The notes beneath the pieces are model-generated. The model was not told the origin of the DNA and searched no databases. It saw only the letters and a program-made list of their open reading frames with translations. The position numbers and the translations under genes are program-made. DNA of 64,000 nt from Rhynchospora pubera (Eukaryota; Streptophyta; Magnoliopsida; Poales; Cyperaceae): assembly GCA_028095005.1 (NCBI GenBank), contig CM051463.1, forward strand, positions 6,432,295 to 6,496,294. The letters are read 5' to 3'. Position 1 is the first letter of the stretch. Every line of letters starts with the position of its first letter. Positions 21,780-33,110 of this stretch are shown here, one piece after another.

Positions 21780-24170
21780 AAAGAGGGTGAAGACTGAAGA
21801 GTTGGGATTAAAATGGCCGATCCTTCAGTCTGTTGTGACTTGTGAGGAAGCTTCAATGGGCTACCAAAAGGGATCGGCGTGCGTCCTTCTTGAATTAAAC
21901 CGGCGTGTGTGCTTGATCCTTCAGTCTTTGGTATTTGAATCAAGTACTTTGATAGGAAGAAGCTTTAAATTGGTTAACTTTGGATTACTAGGCGTGGTTC
22001 CCAAATTTACGCTGTTGGGAAAATTAAAGACTGGAATGGCCATTGCTAGTGTCTACTTTATGAAAAGCAGTTGGTTGATGTAGAGGTCATTCTATTGGGA
22101 ATTATGGTTTGATAATGATTGATTTGGTCACTTTGGTTTAGTTAGGGATTATAATTTGTGCAATCTCGATGAGGGTTTTGGTAATGTTAGAGCTCACATT
22201 TCTAGATCCAAATTTTGATTCCATCGAGAACAAAATTTACTATCATCCTAACTGTTGCACTGCGGTACTGTTCTACACATAATATATATATATTTTTATG
22301 GAAGGTTAGTTGGTAAATGATAATACCCACCATAATTTCATTAACAAAATAAAAAATGTTTAATGCCGCTCTTGTTGTATGCTTTTAATTTCAAAAATGT
22401 TGGATGGCTATGATCTATGACCTCCCTTTTTGTTCAAAAAAAAAAAAAAAGTTTCTGTTCTAATTGGCAGAAAACATGTTATGATCAACCCTACAGATTT
22501 TCTTATATTATCACTTCAAAATTTGATTGAATTTAAGTATTGTAACAAGAAGTTATAGTATCGTCATCTCATTTTCCAGATGAACTTCCAAATAAACTTA
22601 TCAACTAATGTCTAGTTGGCATATAATTAAATTGTTGTCCTTATTACCTTCATACCTATTAACTTTTCTTTTGGGGATGTAGGTTCTCATAAAGTGGCAT
22701 CATCAATGATGAAGAATACAGTTCACCTCAGATTTGGCTTGAGTGGTCTAGAAAAAAACTTGCTGGTACGTGATTGTTTTAATGGTTTATTTCAATATAT
22801 TAATGGGTGCAACCCAAAACTTGTTTTTTAATTGTGCTACTGCTGCCGCAGCGTAGAAGAAGGATACTTTTTTCAGGTTTTGAAATTGTTTCTATTGTAC
22901 AGTTCATGCCAGTGCCTTACCTAAGTACTTTATTATTATCCAAAATTGATATTTTCAATGCCATCTATAAGCTTTCCTTTTGAACCATTACTGGGAGGGC
23001 ATTGGTACTTATTTAATTTGTTTAAGCTACTATTGGGAAAGTGGATTGGGCCAGGCAAGTTACATATGCTTTTTGGGTTAGATTCAAGAAAAGTCTACAC
23101 CTGAATGCAACACATACATGGGCACACGCTCCTATTCACATGTACACGCTACTAAGAAAAAAGGTGGAACTGGTAAAATGCGGTATCCCAAATTGCTCCA
23201 TGAATTTATAACTATACAAATGGTGATGGAAGGTATTTGATCTGATTAAAAAAACTTGAGCTGATAACCTTTGGTCTTTGTACTTGGATTTGTGCAGCTA
23301 CTAGCAAATCTTTGGTCTTTGTACTTAGGAATAATTGGGACTGAACAAGAACAGCTATCCTTCCAAATTGAGCTTCCTGAATGCATGCAGTAAAAAAGTA
23401 AAGAACCAGGAGCTTAGATTCACTCCTGGAGAAAAAATCTAGGATTGGTATCCATGAAGGACCTCACCATCTCATAAATTGGGCTCCCTTGAGTAAAGTT
23501 ATTTGAGGAAGTGTTTTGCTGTTGATGTGCCTTTATGATAAGTGTCACAAGGGCTCCTCCAAGTTTCTCGTTAAACGTCCATAATCACGTACCAGTTTGA
23601 CAAACTGATCAGAATAATAATAAAAAAAAAAACAGCAAACTAAAACCCTATCTAACTTTGACACTAGCCGGTATAAGTTACTTGAATACATTTTTTATCT
23701 GAGATTCTGTTTTTATTAATTAATTAGAATGAATTTTCAGCCACCAAGATTCAGCTTGTATGATGAGACTAAACAAATGTATGCTTGAAGAAGAAACTTA
23801 TGGTCAACAAATAGCAATGATTAACAAAGCAAGGTTCTGTACACTCCTTATAATTTACTTTAATCTGTTCATGTGTATCCTGTGTGCATTATTAAGATTG
23901 AGAAAAAGCTCCGTGATGCCATTAAAAATGGCAAAGCATCTTCCATCCTCCTACCAGCAAAAATATCAATGGTATTCCATCAAATGTAATGTTCTGAAAC
24001 ATGCCCAAACCGTTTATTTCTCTTTAGCACCAGTGCTTCTGCACATAGCCATGCAGACTAAGAAAGGTAACACCATTTATCTTAATTTTAATATTGGAGG
24101 TTTTGGAATAGATAACGTTGCACACACATTTCCTGAATACTGCTTAATTGAGTATACTGCTGTGAGTTGA
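21780..24170 (+). pseudogene. decayed spliced locus, copy B (contains AGPase large-subunit-like exon)
   Basis: Colinear paralog of 4740-7330. Shared landmarks are the GA-rich leader and CTTGATCCTTCAGTCTTT (near 21912), TCTATTGGGAATTATG (22092), the exon-like block 22683-22765, the CAGGAGCTTAGATTCA block (23408), and the AGPase-like exon 23741-23833. Many single-base changes and indels separate the copies, so the duplication is old. In-frame stops and frameshifts are present. Part of copy A (about 290 bp with a tRNA-like sequence) is missing here. No function can be assigned. Confidence 0.5.
23741..23833 (+). pseudogene. AGPase large-subunit-like exon, copy B
   Basis: After TTTTCAG the frame reads PPRFSLYDETKQMYA, then a TGA stop where copy A has a serine-arginine pair, then RRNLW. 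A 7 bp insertion relative to copy A follows before AGCAAG|GTTCTG, which keeps the donor. Both copies are therefore broken. The match to AGPase large subunits is the same as in copy A. Confidence 0.5.
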
Positions 24171-25024
24171 TGAAGATGTGATGGGAATTGATTTTGACTT
24201 TCGAGGAATGGACATTCAAATTTTGGAACAAGATTGCGACATGCGAAGAGAGTTAAAATGAAGTAGAGAAACCTCAGTCGGCTAAAACAGAAAATCCACA
24301 ACTCGAAGGGGCTATAATGGAAATGGTCCTAGAATATGAAAAAGTGTTTTGGGTTAAGCTTAGAAACCCGGCCGTTTGTTTTTCTGGCATGTTTTGAATC
24401 TCGGCTCGACATGTATATTTGAGTGGCAATTTTGAGCCTAGGATGAAAATGGAGCGGATAAACTCCACTCTGCATATATGAATCCGACAAAATAGAATAT
24501 TCGGATCTTTATATCAGTATCCAAACTAATTCAAGTTTAAATTCAATAATAGGACTCAAGGAAATGGAAAAAAGAAATTCGGATTAAACGTCCAAGTTTG
24601 CCTGAATATAATTGATAAAGTGATCAAAGCAAAAACAGATGATGTGCGTAGAGAAATTTTATACATATTAAAAAAAACTTGATTCAAAGTGATTACAAAA
24701 CATTTTAGAATATCTAACCACATTTTATGTTCATTTTAATAAAGATTTTTCAAATTATAAATATCAATAAAATAATTCAGCAAATGAAAATAGCATACTG
24801 TTAATTGTCTTGGAAGACATTGACTACAAAATCTACAATACCAATCAATATGAAGATTGACTTTTTCAGACCCCATGATAATATAAAAATACAAACATAT
24901 TGAAAGTCTGGAAGAACGTCAATTTTATCGAATGAAACAGCAATTAACATTTTTAGTAATTACAAATTTGCAACAAGTTTTTATTACTTACAAATAAAAA
25001 GAAAGAAAAGGACCATCCTCTCCA
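24171..25024. other. intergenic, nothing recognised
   Basis: The open frames on the minus strand at 24077-24468 have no motif. The rest is AT-rich. Confidence 0.4.
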
Positions 25025-25570
25025 TTAGTGTTGTAAATGCGTGTTGTGCCATGTTGTGTCGTATCAAACACGTCATTTTTGGTTCATTTGTTGTGTCGTG
25101 TCATACTGTATCTAAATATTTCACATGTCGTGTCTATATTCTAAGGGGTGAACACGACACGCTTAAGGACACACCACATCTCGTGTCCTTGTGCCGTGTC
25201 AATGTCGTGTCATTTTTTAACACATTTAAATTTCATAAAACATAGTTATATATTTATGTTTATGGATAAATTAGACATTAAAATTACGAAATTATTTTCA
25301 AAAATAGACAATATAAGGATTTTCCTTATTATTTCATAAAATTTACCATTTTGAACTCTCATTATAAGCTTGTTGTGTATCTCGTGTCGTGTCTCTTGCG
25401 GTGTTTCGTGTCGTGCCATGTCATGTATGGACAATTTGTATGTCGTGTCTATGCCATCAAAGTTGGACACGACTTGCCAAAAGACATGGCACACTTAAGT
25501 TCTTGTACCGTATCGTGTCCATATTCTACCGTGTCGTACCACCTCCGTACCATATCATACCGTTATATTT
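25025..25570. repeat. GTGTCGTGTC-rich element (possible non-autonomous hAT)
   Basis: Variants of GTGTCGTGTC and its complement ACACGACACG recur through the segment (near 25020-25110, 25150-25160, 25180-25215, 25385-25450 and 25500-25540), clustered at the two ends with an AT-rich middle. Clustered short subterminal repeats are typical of hAT elements, where the transposase binds. Clean TIRs and a target duplication could not be fixed. The open frames seen here are by-products of the repeats. Confidence 0.45.
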
Positions 25571-27085
25571 GGTCACACCATATTTTCTTAGAATAGTACC
25601 TTTATGATGCAAGACAAATCAGACGATGCAATGTCTCTCATATTCCGATTAAAAAAATACAATTACACGAAGGGAAACCATACTGGAATACTACATATCA
25701 AACCGTGAAGTTTTTTTTAGGCCAGTTTCAATTTCTAACCAGACATACAAGTAATCAAGAAAAAAAGAAAAAAATAATAAATAAAGCACATATCTCACTA
25801 GTATCACCATAGGCACTTTTATCCTTCTTTTCATATATCGTGAAAAATTATTGGGTCTGCACAATTAAGCCAATTAAAACTTTAAATTTTCAATAGAGAA
25901 CTTATCAAAGAAAATATTTTGATAGTTATGTATGAATCAAGGACAACCAAATTTAAGAATAAAGTGAAAAAAATAATAATAGGGAGGAGAAAAGGTGCTT
26001 GGTGTATATAAATTCAAGGAAGAAAAATTGTTATTTATTTGCAATTAATTCATCATTTATGCACGCAAAGAGGCACAGATTCAGTCATTTGTTTGCAAAT
26101 AATTCATTTGCAAATTAAAGAGCTAGGTGATCATTTTGCAATTTGCAACGCACAATTAAAGGAAAGAAAAAAGTAAAAAATACGCTTTAAGATAATGCTA
26201 GAATGAAATTAAAAGGAAAGTGCTACTGTGGTGCGGCTAGTGGACGGAATATAAGGATATTTTTGTAACGGAAAATTAAAGTAAAGGAAAAAAATTATGA
26301 TTGAATATGGAATTAAATGAGATATAACGCATTTAAGGAATGATCTCAACAACGGCCGTGTCCACAAAAAAGTACATGAGGACACACACCACGAGGATTT
26401 AACCTATGTTCAATTTCTGAAATTGTACAGCTAAATATCATGTCAGAGCTTCATGTTCATATTTATTTAAAAAATGGCCTAATTCAGCATAGTGGTAAGG
26501 CTTTTAGGCGACAACTGCGGCACTCGGATTCCATTAACTATTTACTATGGTGGAAATTATTTTTTTCCTGGTCCACAGTTGGTATAATTAACCGAGTCCA
26601 TGTACTAAAAACCGAATTAAATAAAAAAGTTTTAAAATATGGCCAGTTCGTGAGTTCGGGGCTTGAAACCCAATATGCTTTTGAGCTGGGAAACGAAGAA
26701 GGCCACGTCAGCAATATCGGGCTTTGAAACCCGATCAGGCCCAAAATTCATTTCGGGATTCAAAATCCAGGAATTGATCTGGTCGACATTAAAAATCAAA
26801 CAACATTTGCGCATGACCTGTAAGGACAAAAATACCCTTACAGATTTAAACTAAAAAATAACTGTTGTCTAGATAAAGAGTATTATTGTCCTAAATATGT
26901 CACAAATGTTGTTCGGACCAATTTAGATGTTGTCCAGATCAATTTCCCAAATTCTGCTATTACGTTATTATTTATAAATATTTTCAATAATGTAATGCTT
27001 TAAAAATGTTATAATAATTTTTTTATTAATAAAAAATCTGTGCTAACCCTTCAACAATTAAACCATCTCACCTCCATTCAGGGCT
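25571..27085. other. intergenic downstream of CNL1
   Basis: AT-rich sequence. A patch at 26650-26790 has repeated phrases (GGGCTTGAAACCC, GGGCTTTGAAACCCG). No gene is recognised. The 3' untranslated region of CNL1 presumably ended in its right part. Confidence 0.4.
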
Positions 27086-28269
27086 TCATATTGAACTGGA
27101 TTGGCCTTGGGCTGATCTGGCACTACCAGGGTCGGAATATGTGCTCAGGAAGTCAAAATCAAATGTAGAGCTCTCATTTGGGGAACTCATCCAAGTAAGC
27201 CGCCCAACAGACTCCATGTCTTCAAACATTGTAGTTGTACTTTCATTTCTGATCTTCATGTTAAAGTGTTAATACCAAAATTCCAAGATATTACTAAGAA
27301 TCATCCCTTTGATTAAAGATCTCTATGATATTCCATGTTGCATTAAAGAATTTCCATTTCTAAAGTTGTTTACTATTCCTAATAACAAATAAAATTGAAA
27401 TTATAGAATGCAGAAGAGCCATAGATAATGAATCTTACAGCCATAGTTGTGAACCAAAAGGGTTGAATTTCTGGCCCCACTCACTGGAATATTCTGTTTG
27501 TTCCTGGTAAACAGGTAAAGAAGCAAGAAATGTCATGTCTCGGTTCATTATTTCTGGAGTTGATACCTATAATATTATTGGAAAGCTAAGTAGACCAACC
27601 TGCAGTAACATAAATCTATATGTATCTAATTAATCCAAAGATATGACGACAAAAATGTTAGACCATAACACAGTAATTTTTCTTTTGTAAAGCTGTTGCA
27701 GAAGGTGATAATTTCTTTTGTTTATAGAATGTATAATAAGGTTGGGAACCGCTACACTGACCATTATTTGTGAAATTGCCCCGATTTGTTAGTAGGCCAG
27801 TTTGAATTTCCACCTCAGAGCTGCTATAGGTTGAGTAGGTTATGGGTTGAATAACTATGACCTTGATTGGCTTTTTTAAACTTTCTTTCTTTTTTTCATT
27901 TTCTTTTTTCTATTTTCCAGACTTTTTAAAGGGGTTGGTTGCAGGTGGCTCTGAGGAAGATGGGAATAATGTTGAAATCAAAAGCCTCCACTCAAGGGAT
28001 TAAAACCTGCTCACCTCACCACACAGAAAGACTGAAAATAACTCAGAAAACAACTCACCTATCCAGAAACTGTGTAATAGATGATTATTATTAAATTTAA
28101 TATAAACAAAGATAGTTTGCGCAGGTTGACCTGCACCATATGATCTCTCGGGTCTGGTTTGGATCAGGTCAAGGCCAACTTTAGTTTGGACTTTAAATAA
28201 TATTAAGCTAATAAATACCACACCTGCTGTTTTAAAATTACAAATATTTTTAAAATAAAACTAACTTAC

Positions 28270-28332
28270 CACAATCATTGTTTGTTCATCCTCACAGGAC
28301 AGTTGATTGAAGCCAGTATCCCTGCTTAGAAC
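28270..28332 (-). pseudogene. CNL1 3' exon 2 (tail exon)
   Basis: A 63-base block after CTAG and before GTAAG reads VLSRDTGFNQLSCEDEQTMI then V. It aligns without gaps to the CNL2 tail exon 52582-52520 (VLRRDKIITRLPCDYHQTVI then V). Phase 0 at both ends. Confidence 0.8.
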
Positions 28333-29027
28333 CTAGATCATAATAATGTTATAAAATAAATAAACTTGTATGAAAATAAAAATACTACTTGTAGAATTTT
28401 CCAAATTATTAAGTTAGAATGTACTGATGTACATCATCTGTATCTTGTACATGTGACCAATTTTGGTTACCCTGTGAGTGTATATCATGATATCTGGAGG
28501 AATATTTATGAAATGCATCTTGAAAAAGTAAATGAGACTACAGTGTACTAAAAATGCATGTATTGAAAGGAAAACTTAGACTAAGTTCATAAAATATACA
28601 TCTACGGATTTGGAATTCAGTTGTTTCTTGAAACTATCAGGTATTCCAGCAAGCATAAATTTTGTTGAATTGAGCAGGCATATAGATGCAGGAAATGTTC
28701 TTATCCCACTGAAAGAAACATCTAAAAGTGTGAGGTTGATGAGACTTCCTGTGTCAGCAGGTAACTCTTCTAGCCGTCTGCATGACTTTAGCTGTAAAAC
28801 TCGTAGGTATTTAAGTTTACTAATACCCAAAGGTAGCATTCTTAGATTGTTACATTCTTTCAGGCGTAGCATCTGAAGATTTTGAACTTGCCATAGCGTC
28901 ACTGGAAGTTCCTCAATTTCTACATGTGTGATGTGAAGGTACCGGAGGTTCACTAGATTTGCAATGTCTGTAGGCAGCTCTCTTAAATTGGGGCAGTGAG
29001 CTATTTCAAGTGTTTGTAAGTGGTAAA

Positions 29028-31172
29028 TGTCACACCCCGAGAGAGCATTTTTTCTTCTCAGAATGTACACAACTTAACAGCAATCATAAACTGAGCATCA
29101 TTAAAATAATAAAGTCTCAAATACAAAATTAGGTCCATTCGACCCTAAACGAGTTTATAATCTCGCAGCGGAAAACATACTAAAATAACAAACTTTCTGA
29201 TAATATCTAATAAATAATCTTAAACTACTCATAATTAAAAATTAAATAACTTCTAAATTAACTCCACGCAGCGGCTCCAGCTATTAGTAATAATCTTACT
29301 CCGACACTGTCTCTGTGGATTAAAAATGGGGGTGAGTATAATTTTCAACTCAGTAGGAACAATCTCGACTTCCAACCTCTGGAAGTCAATCGGAGATAAA
29401 TTCAAAGATTATATAATTTAATAAATCAACTTAATGAAATGCATCAAAATTCAACTACTTGTCAACACAATAAAATGTGTACTTTCTTTGGAATATATCA
29501 AAATAATCATCATAAAAAGTATTTTATTTTGGGGAACCAACGTCATCAACATACTTTGGCCACACTTCAGAATGGAACCAGACTAGTCAGCCGTTAGTTT
29601 GGATCATTTCGCACTCCCAACAGCAGATGGAGTGGCATTTTCACCTGCCACAGTGAAAATACGTTCCTTCTAACACCCTGAAGGAACCGACTTCCGCCAC
29701 GTCTGACGGACCGCTAATCCCGAAGGAATCGCCAACCAGGTACCAGTCAAAAATAATAAATTCTCCTTGTGTGTATATCAAACATCAACTCAATTGACTT
29801 CCCCATAAAATATAATTTCACCATCATAAATTCCATAAATCACCGATTTATAATCATACAGAAAATAGTATAAGATTTTCAAATAAAATGACGGACTAGC
29901 TATATAATCATTAATTATATAACGAAAGAGGACATATTAATTTCACATTATTTGTAAATATAAATAATATGGCCGTAATCAATTTTGAAAAGTTTCTAGC
30001 ATATAAGTTTCACTTAAAATAAAATAACAACAGAGTGTTTAAAATAAGAAAGATGATATAATCTCTAATTTTCAAAATAGAGCTGACATTTATTGAACAT
30101 ATATTGATCCATAAATTTATAATGATGCTTTAGAACTTTTTATAAGCTTTCCAAAGAATCAAAGTTTGTAAAAATCATAGTTAAATTGAAGGACTTATGG
30201 TATTTCAAAGTGAGCATAGAAATCAAATAGAATTTCAGAATTTCCTAAAAAAATATATGCCAGAGGTGGGATTCGAACTTGGCACTCTAACTAACGGAGT
30301 TTTATTTGCCGAAGGAATAACCAACTAGACTACAGTCCACTTGTTTAATTTGGTCGGATAATTTAAATATATACCACATCTTCGATTCTTTCTTCTCCAA
30401 ACAGAAGAAGCAACCCGCGTTTTCCACAGTTCAAAAACATGTTTTGTATTTTAAATACCAAATGCGATCAACTATATAAAATTATCATTCTAACTCTTAT
30501 AAACTATTCATCTAATACTTATCTGGATCAATGCAACAAATTAATGGGATTGAAATTCAAAAGGAAGAGAATGGAACAACAAAGGTCGGGACGGCCCCTA
30601 CCTTAACGACGAACTCTTGGGGGGAGACACCGTACGCCCTTCCTGCTATAGCCCGCTCCTGCCCAAGCTCCTTCTCGCTCTCTCAAACTCTCTGAACTCG
30701 TTTATTTGTGATTTTGATTTGGTTTGAGAACTTGATGAACCATGCACCTCTATTTATAGCTAAGGTTTTCACCTAACACCATTCCATATTTCACGCATGT
30801 ATTTTGAACGAGATTTCGGCTTCTACCACTTCACACTTCACGGTAGGACAGTTTTACTGAATTTCCCAAGCATTTATTGCAATGTCTAATCAAGTTTTAC
30901 CATGAGCACCATGTGTTTGTTGAAATGCCTGAGACAAGGCCGAGATTATTGACCATTTTAACCCATTCCTTCATGTGAGTTTAGTAGCCCACATTTCTAC
31001 AACGGCTAGGCACTAGGTTTGGACCTATTTCATGCTTTTACCACGTGTGTAAGATAGGTTTAAGTGTGTTGCACGTGTAACTGGTTATGAAGTGTTTGAC
31101 AGAATGATTAAGTGACTAACATATCATGTTTATTCATTAGTATTGGTTTAGAATTAAGCTACTGTTATAACA
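29028..31172. mobile_element. probable solo LTR inserted in CNL1
   Basis: The insert begins TGTCACACCCCG and ends TTATAACA (TG...CA ends) and is flanked by a perfect 5 bp duplication GTAAA (29023-29027 and 31173-31177). Removing it rejoins LRR codons to read ESLCLLYHLQTLEIA, as in CNL2 (ESLCCLYHLQTLEI). It is 2145 bp and has no gag, protease or polymerase motif in any frame, so it is best read as a solo LTR left after recombination. A TGTxACACCCC start and a 2 kb length recall LTRs of some plant Ty3/gypsy chromoviruses, but the family is inference. A TATTTATAG box near 30750 and a tRNA-like sequence lie inside. Confidence 0.75.
30258..30339 (-). other. tRNA-like sequence within the solo LTR
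   Basis: On the minus strand the segment reads TGGACTGTAGTCTAGTTGGT (A-box TAGTCTAGTTGG), then an anticodon-arm-sized stretch, then AAGTTCGAATCCCACCTCTG (B-box GTTCGAATCC). The spacing is tRNA-sized. The 5' and 3' ends do not form an obvious acceptor stem, so it is a tRNA pseudogene or the head of a SINE carried inside the LTR. Confidence 0.5.
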
Positions 31173-31782
31173 GTAAAGGAGGCACAATGATTCAGGTAAG
31201 GTTTCATCCATGAACTCTATAATGTTAAGATAGCACAGATGCTTTAGCGGTGATTGAGCCAAAGCAAGTACATTGGAACCAATCAATCCAAGGACACGCA
31301 CTGACCATATATCATGTAGATCAATGAAAGAACCATGGGTACTTTTTTTTTGAAGGAGCATTAAATAATGTCCTTAACCTTTCAGGTCTAAAGGACTGGA
31401 AGGAGTTGTTTCCTTTTTTTATATATAAATGTCGAATTTTTTCAGGTATCTCACTTGACTTTTCATCCATTATGGTATGGATTTCACCCCCAGAAAGAGA
31501 TCTTGCAAGATCATAAATGACATCATGCAAACGAAAGCTACCTTTTGTACAAGGTTCTATGAAAAATCGTAGTTGCAACTCAGCAAGATACTCCTCCCCG
31601 ATGTCTTCTGCACTTTTCCTTCCTTTAGGCAGAACAAACCCGTGGGCAATCCACATGTAAATAATTGAAATTTTTCGAAGACGAGAACCTTTAGGAAACA
31701 AGGAACAAAAGAAGAAACAATCTCTTAGTTTTGGGTGCAAATGATAGTAGCTTATCTTAAGTGACCTAAAAATTGGATCAAG

Positions 31783-32630
31783 TGTTGGGTTTGCTTTAAA
31801 GCCAAAGGGAATAAACAATTTTAGCAATACAAATAAGCAACCCAGAAAACATAAACTCGCAGAACCAGCAGTTGGAACAGACCGTCCTGGTCATAGACCG
31901 GACCGTTCCAATAACACAGAAAACTAAATCATGAGCGGAAGCTTACCTAATTCCATTGCTATGACCTGAATCTTGATGTTGAGCACTTGTTGATGTCTCC
32001 TAACGTGTATGCTTCTTATTTCCTCTTGTTGTGCACACCAAGGATAGGAGAAAAGGTCTTCCAAAGGATCAAGACTCGCCTTGGTACTCTTTGCCTGAAC
32101 TTAGAGCACCTTCTCAAGCTATTTGATGGAGGAACAGAGAGAGAGGCAGAAAATACTGCTTTCAACACATGTATGCAGTATGTTTCGTGGATGTCTTGTC
32201 CCTTGGGGACCAACCCCTTTATATATAGAGAGCCAAAGGCTTCTTGGCCTCCAAACAATGCTATAATTAACCATCATAATTAGGCAATGTTCCTAAATAT
32301 TACCACCTATAAAAGGCAACACATCCCTGCACCAAATCTGGCTTTTCTTTACAGCCACGTTTAGCCTATTACCATATAACTGAATGACTTGGAGACCAAG
32401 CAGAAACAGCCCACCAAAAATAGATTATTTCCTTAATATGACGCAGAGTCTGGATCGGGCCGTCCCAGAATTAGGACGGGCCGTCCCAGTGCATTGGACT
32501 AGGCCGTTCTAGACTTAGAACGTGTCTCTCTCTGCGCAGTGTCTGGACCGGGCCGCCCCAGAATTAGGACGGGCCGTCCCAGACCACTGGAACAGGCCGT
32601 TCCAATGCCAAATGATCAAATAACCTAACA
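31783..32630 (-). repeat. copia-1 3' LTR
   Basis: Near-identical to 38971-39818; differences seen include T/C in AATTTTAGC versus AATTCTAGC, GGATAGG/GGATGGG, ATGACGC/ATGGCGC, GGATCGG/GGACCGG and GCCGCCCC/GCCACCCC. It contains a 98-codon plus-strand frame present in both LTRs, with no motif. Its left part carries several copies of the GGACGGGCCGTCC-type palindrome. Confidence 0.95.
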
Positions 32631-33110
32631 ATCTCCCACTTGGGCTATTATGCTTAGTGTTATCCAATGTCCTTAACTTAATGAGCTCATAATTTAATGG
32701 TAAATAAACTTGGTGCCTTTAATTTCGTCCATCATTTATAATAATAGAAGATCAAGGAAGCATTCGTTACATTATAGCATTTACAGGTCTCTAATCCTAT
32801 AAAGCCGTCGCAACTAAACTCACAATGATCACAATATCATTATAAATGAATGACATTGAATTAAGATGTGTATAAGTGGTGTGGAAAATACACGTAAGTG
32901 TGACTGTCACGTGTCTATTTCCAACTTTATTGGTCACCCAAAACTGAAGTGAGGTCAACTTAAATAAATTGAGAATGAAACTGACACTGAATCTGAAAGC
33001 TGAAACTTTATTCATTTCTGCAGAAATATTCATTACATAATACACTGAATAAACTGAATAAACTAAAAAACCATCATTTAATCTAGCACTCCCACTGAAC
33101 AAAACTCCCA

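Noticed and set aside
25051..25607. Several overlapping short frames rich in Cys, His, Arg and Ser
   Set aside because: Produced by the GTGTCGTGTC repeats on both strands.
31987..32283. 98-codon plus-strand frame, also present at 39175-39471
   Set aside because: It appears twice only because it lies in both LTRs of copia-1; it is antisense to the element and has no family match.
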